Of a stretch of 64,000 nucleotides of DNA, positions 63,882 through 64,000 are shown in pieces. Positions within the stretch are counted from its first letter, which is position 1; the number at the start of each line of letters is the position of its first letter. Below the pieces are notes generated by a model that saw only the letters and a program-made list of their open reading frames with translations, did not search any database and was not told where the DNA came from. A program made the translations under genes and the position numbers. The DNA comes from Tuberibacillus calidus DSM 17572 (GTDB lineage Bacteria; Bacillota; Bacilli; Bacillales; Sporolactobacillaceae), in NCBI RefSeq assembly GCF_000430685.1, contig NZ_AUMM01000005.1, forward strand, positions 1 through 64,000. The letters are read 5' to 3'.

Positions 63882-64000
63882 ATGCCTAAAATGAAAACCC
63901 ATAAAGGGGCAGCGAAACGCTTCAAACTGACCGGATCCGGAAAAGTGAAACGCACACACGCTAACCGCAATCACTTCTTCCGCAACAAAACACAAGATCA
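63882..64000 (+). CDS. rpmI: 50S ribosomal protein L35, cut by window end
   Basis: The first 39 codons of L35, a small basic protein of the large ribosomal subunit, beginning [14 protein letters not shown]. AGGGAGG lies 7 bp before the ATG. It follows infC by 82 bp in the conserved infC-rpmI-rplT operon; the 3' part and rplT are outside the window. Confidence 0.95.
   Translation, partial: MPKMKTHKGAAKRFKLTGSGKVKRTHANRNHFFRNKTQD

Noticed and set aside
63218-63970. Long minus-strand open frame opposite infC and rpmI
   Set aside because: Antisense shadow of two certain ribosomal/translation genes, without a binding site.

Overview
The window is about 64 kb of core chromosome from an endospore-forming Bacillota, order Bacillales. 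The evidence is gene order: DUF1444/ytpR/sftA, murC, ytxG-ytxH, aroA, ccpA, rpsD, dgcP, ezrA, iscS-thiI, sspA, ytfI-gerW, ytxK, moaB, ytkL, ytoI, nrnA, ytrI-ytrH, dnaE, accD-accA, pfkA-pyk, ytvI, citZ-icd, polA-mutM-coaE, gapB, speD, nrdR-dnaB-dnaI, ytxC, thrS, infC-rpmI. As I remember it, this is essentially the Bacillus subtilis order for this segment, read in one direction. Sporulation genes (an alpha/beta SASP, gerW, ytrHI, ytxC, refZ) show that the organism makes spores. I cannot name the species; divergence from B. subtilis suggests another family or genus within Bacillales. No phage, transposase, rRNA, tRNA or CRISPR array is visible.

Layout. 1-9.3 kb: chromosome and cell-wall functions (sftA, murC), a sigma-B-type stress operon (ytxGH), the DAHP synthase/chorismate mutase fusion and ccpA. 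9.4-18.9 kb: a class A penicillin-binding protein and rpsD on the minus strand, then a diguanylate cyclase, free-methionine sulfoxide reductase, refZ and ezrA. 19.2-28.3 kb: sulfur transfer to tRNA/thiamine (iscS-thiI), forespore SASP, an acyl-CoA synthetase, sporulation proteins, a methyltransferase, moaB and an atypical SDR. 28.4-35.4 kb: a tandem repeat array, an M24 peptidase, ytkL, ytoI, nrnA and the sporulation pair ytrIH. 35.4-48 kb: DNA polymerase III alpha, acetyl-CoA carboxylase, lower glycolysis, citrate synthase and isocitrate dehydrogenase. 48-58.4 kb: polA-mutM-coaE, gluconeogenic gapB, speD, nrdR and the helicase loaders dnaB-dnaI. 58.6-64 kb: T-box-controlled thrS, a damaged ABC permease pair carrying a second repeat array, and the infC-rpmI operon with its leader.

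Regulation is unusually legible. There are consensus sigma-A promoters before murC, rpsD, citZ, speD, thrS and infC, and good candidates for sigma-B (ytxG), sigma-E (ytrH, ytxC) and sigma-G (sspA) promoters. Two exact matches to the CcpN operator consensus lie at gapB. RNA leaders are visible at rpsD (S4-type), thrS (T-box for Thr) and infC (L20-type).

The least explained material is non-coding: (i) two tandem arrays with the same 143-bp period but locus-specific half-sequences at 28.4-28.9 and 61.4-61.8 kb, the second truncating a permease gene; (ii) a separate dispersed hairpin element of roughly 65-105 bp; (iii) a pseudoknot-like RNA leader upstream of speD; and (iv) a 284-nt leader upstream of murC.
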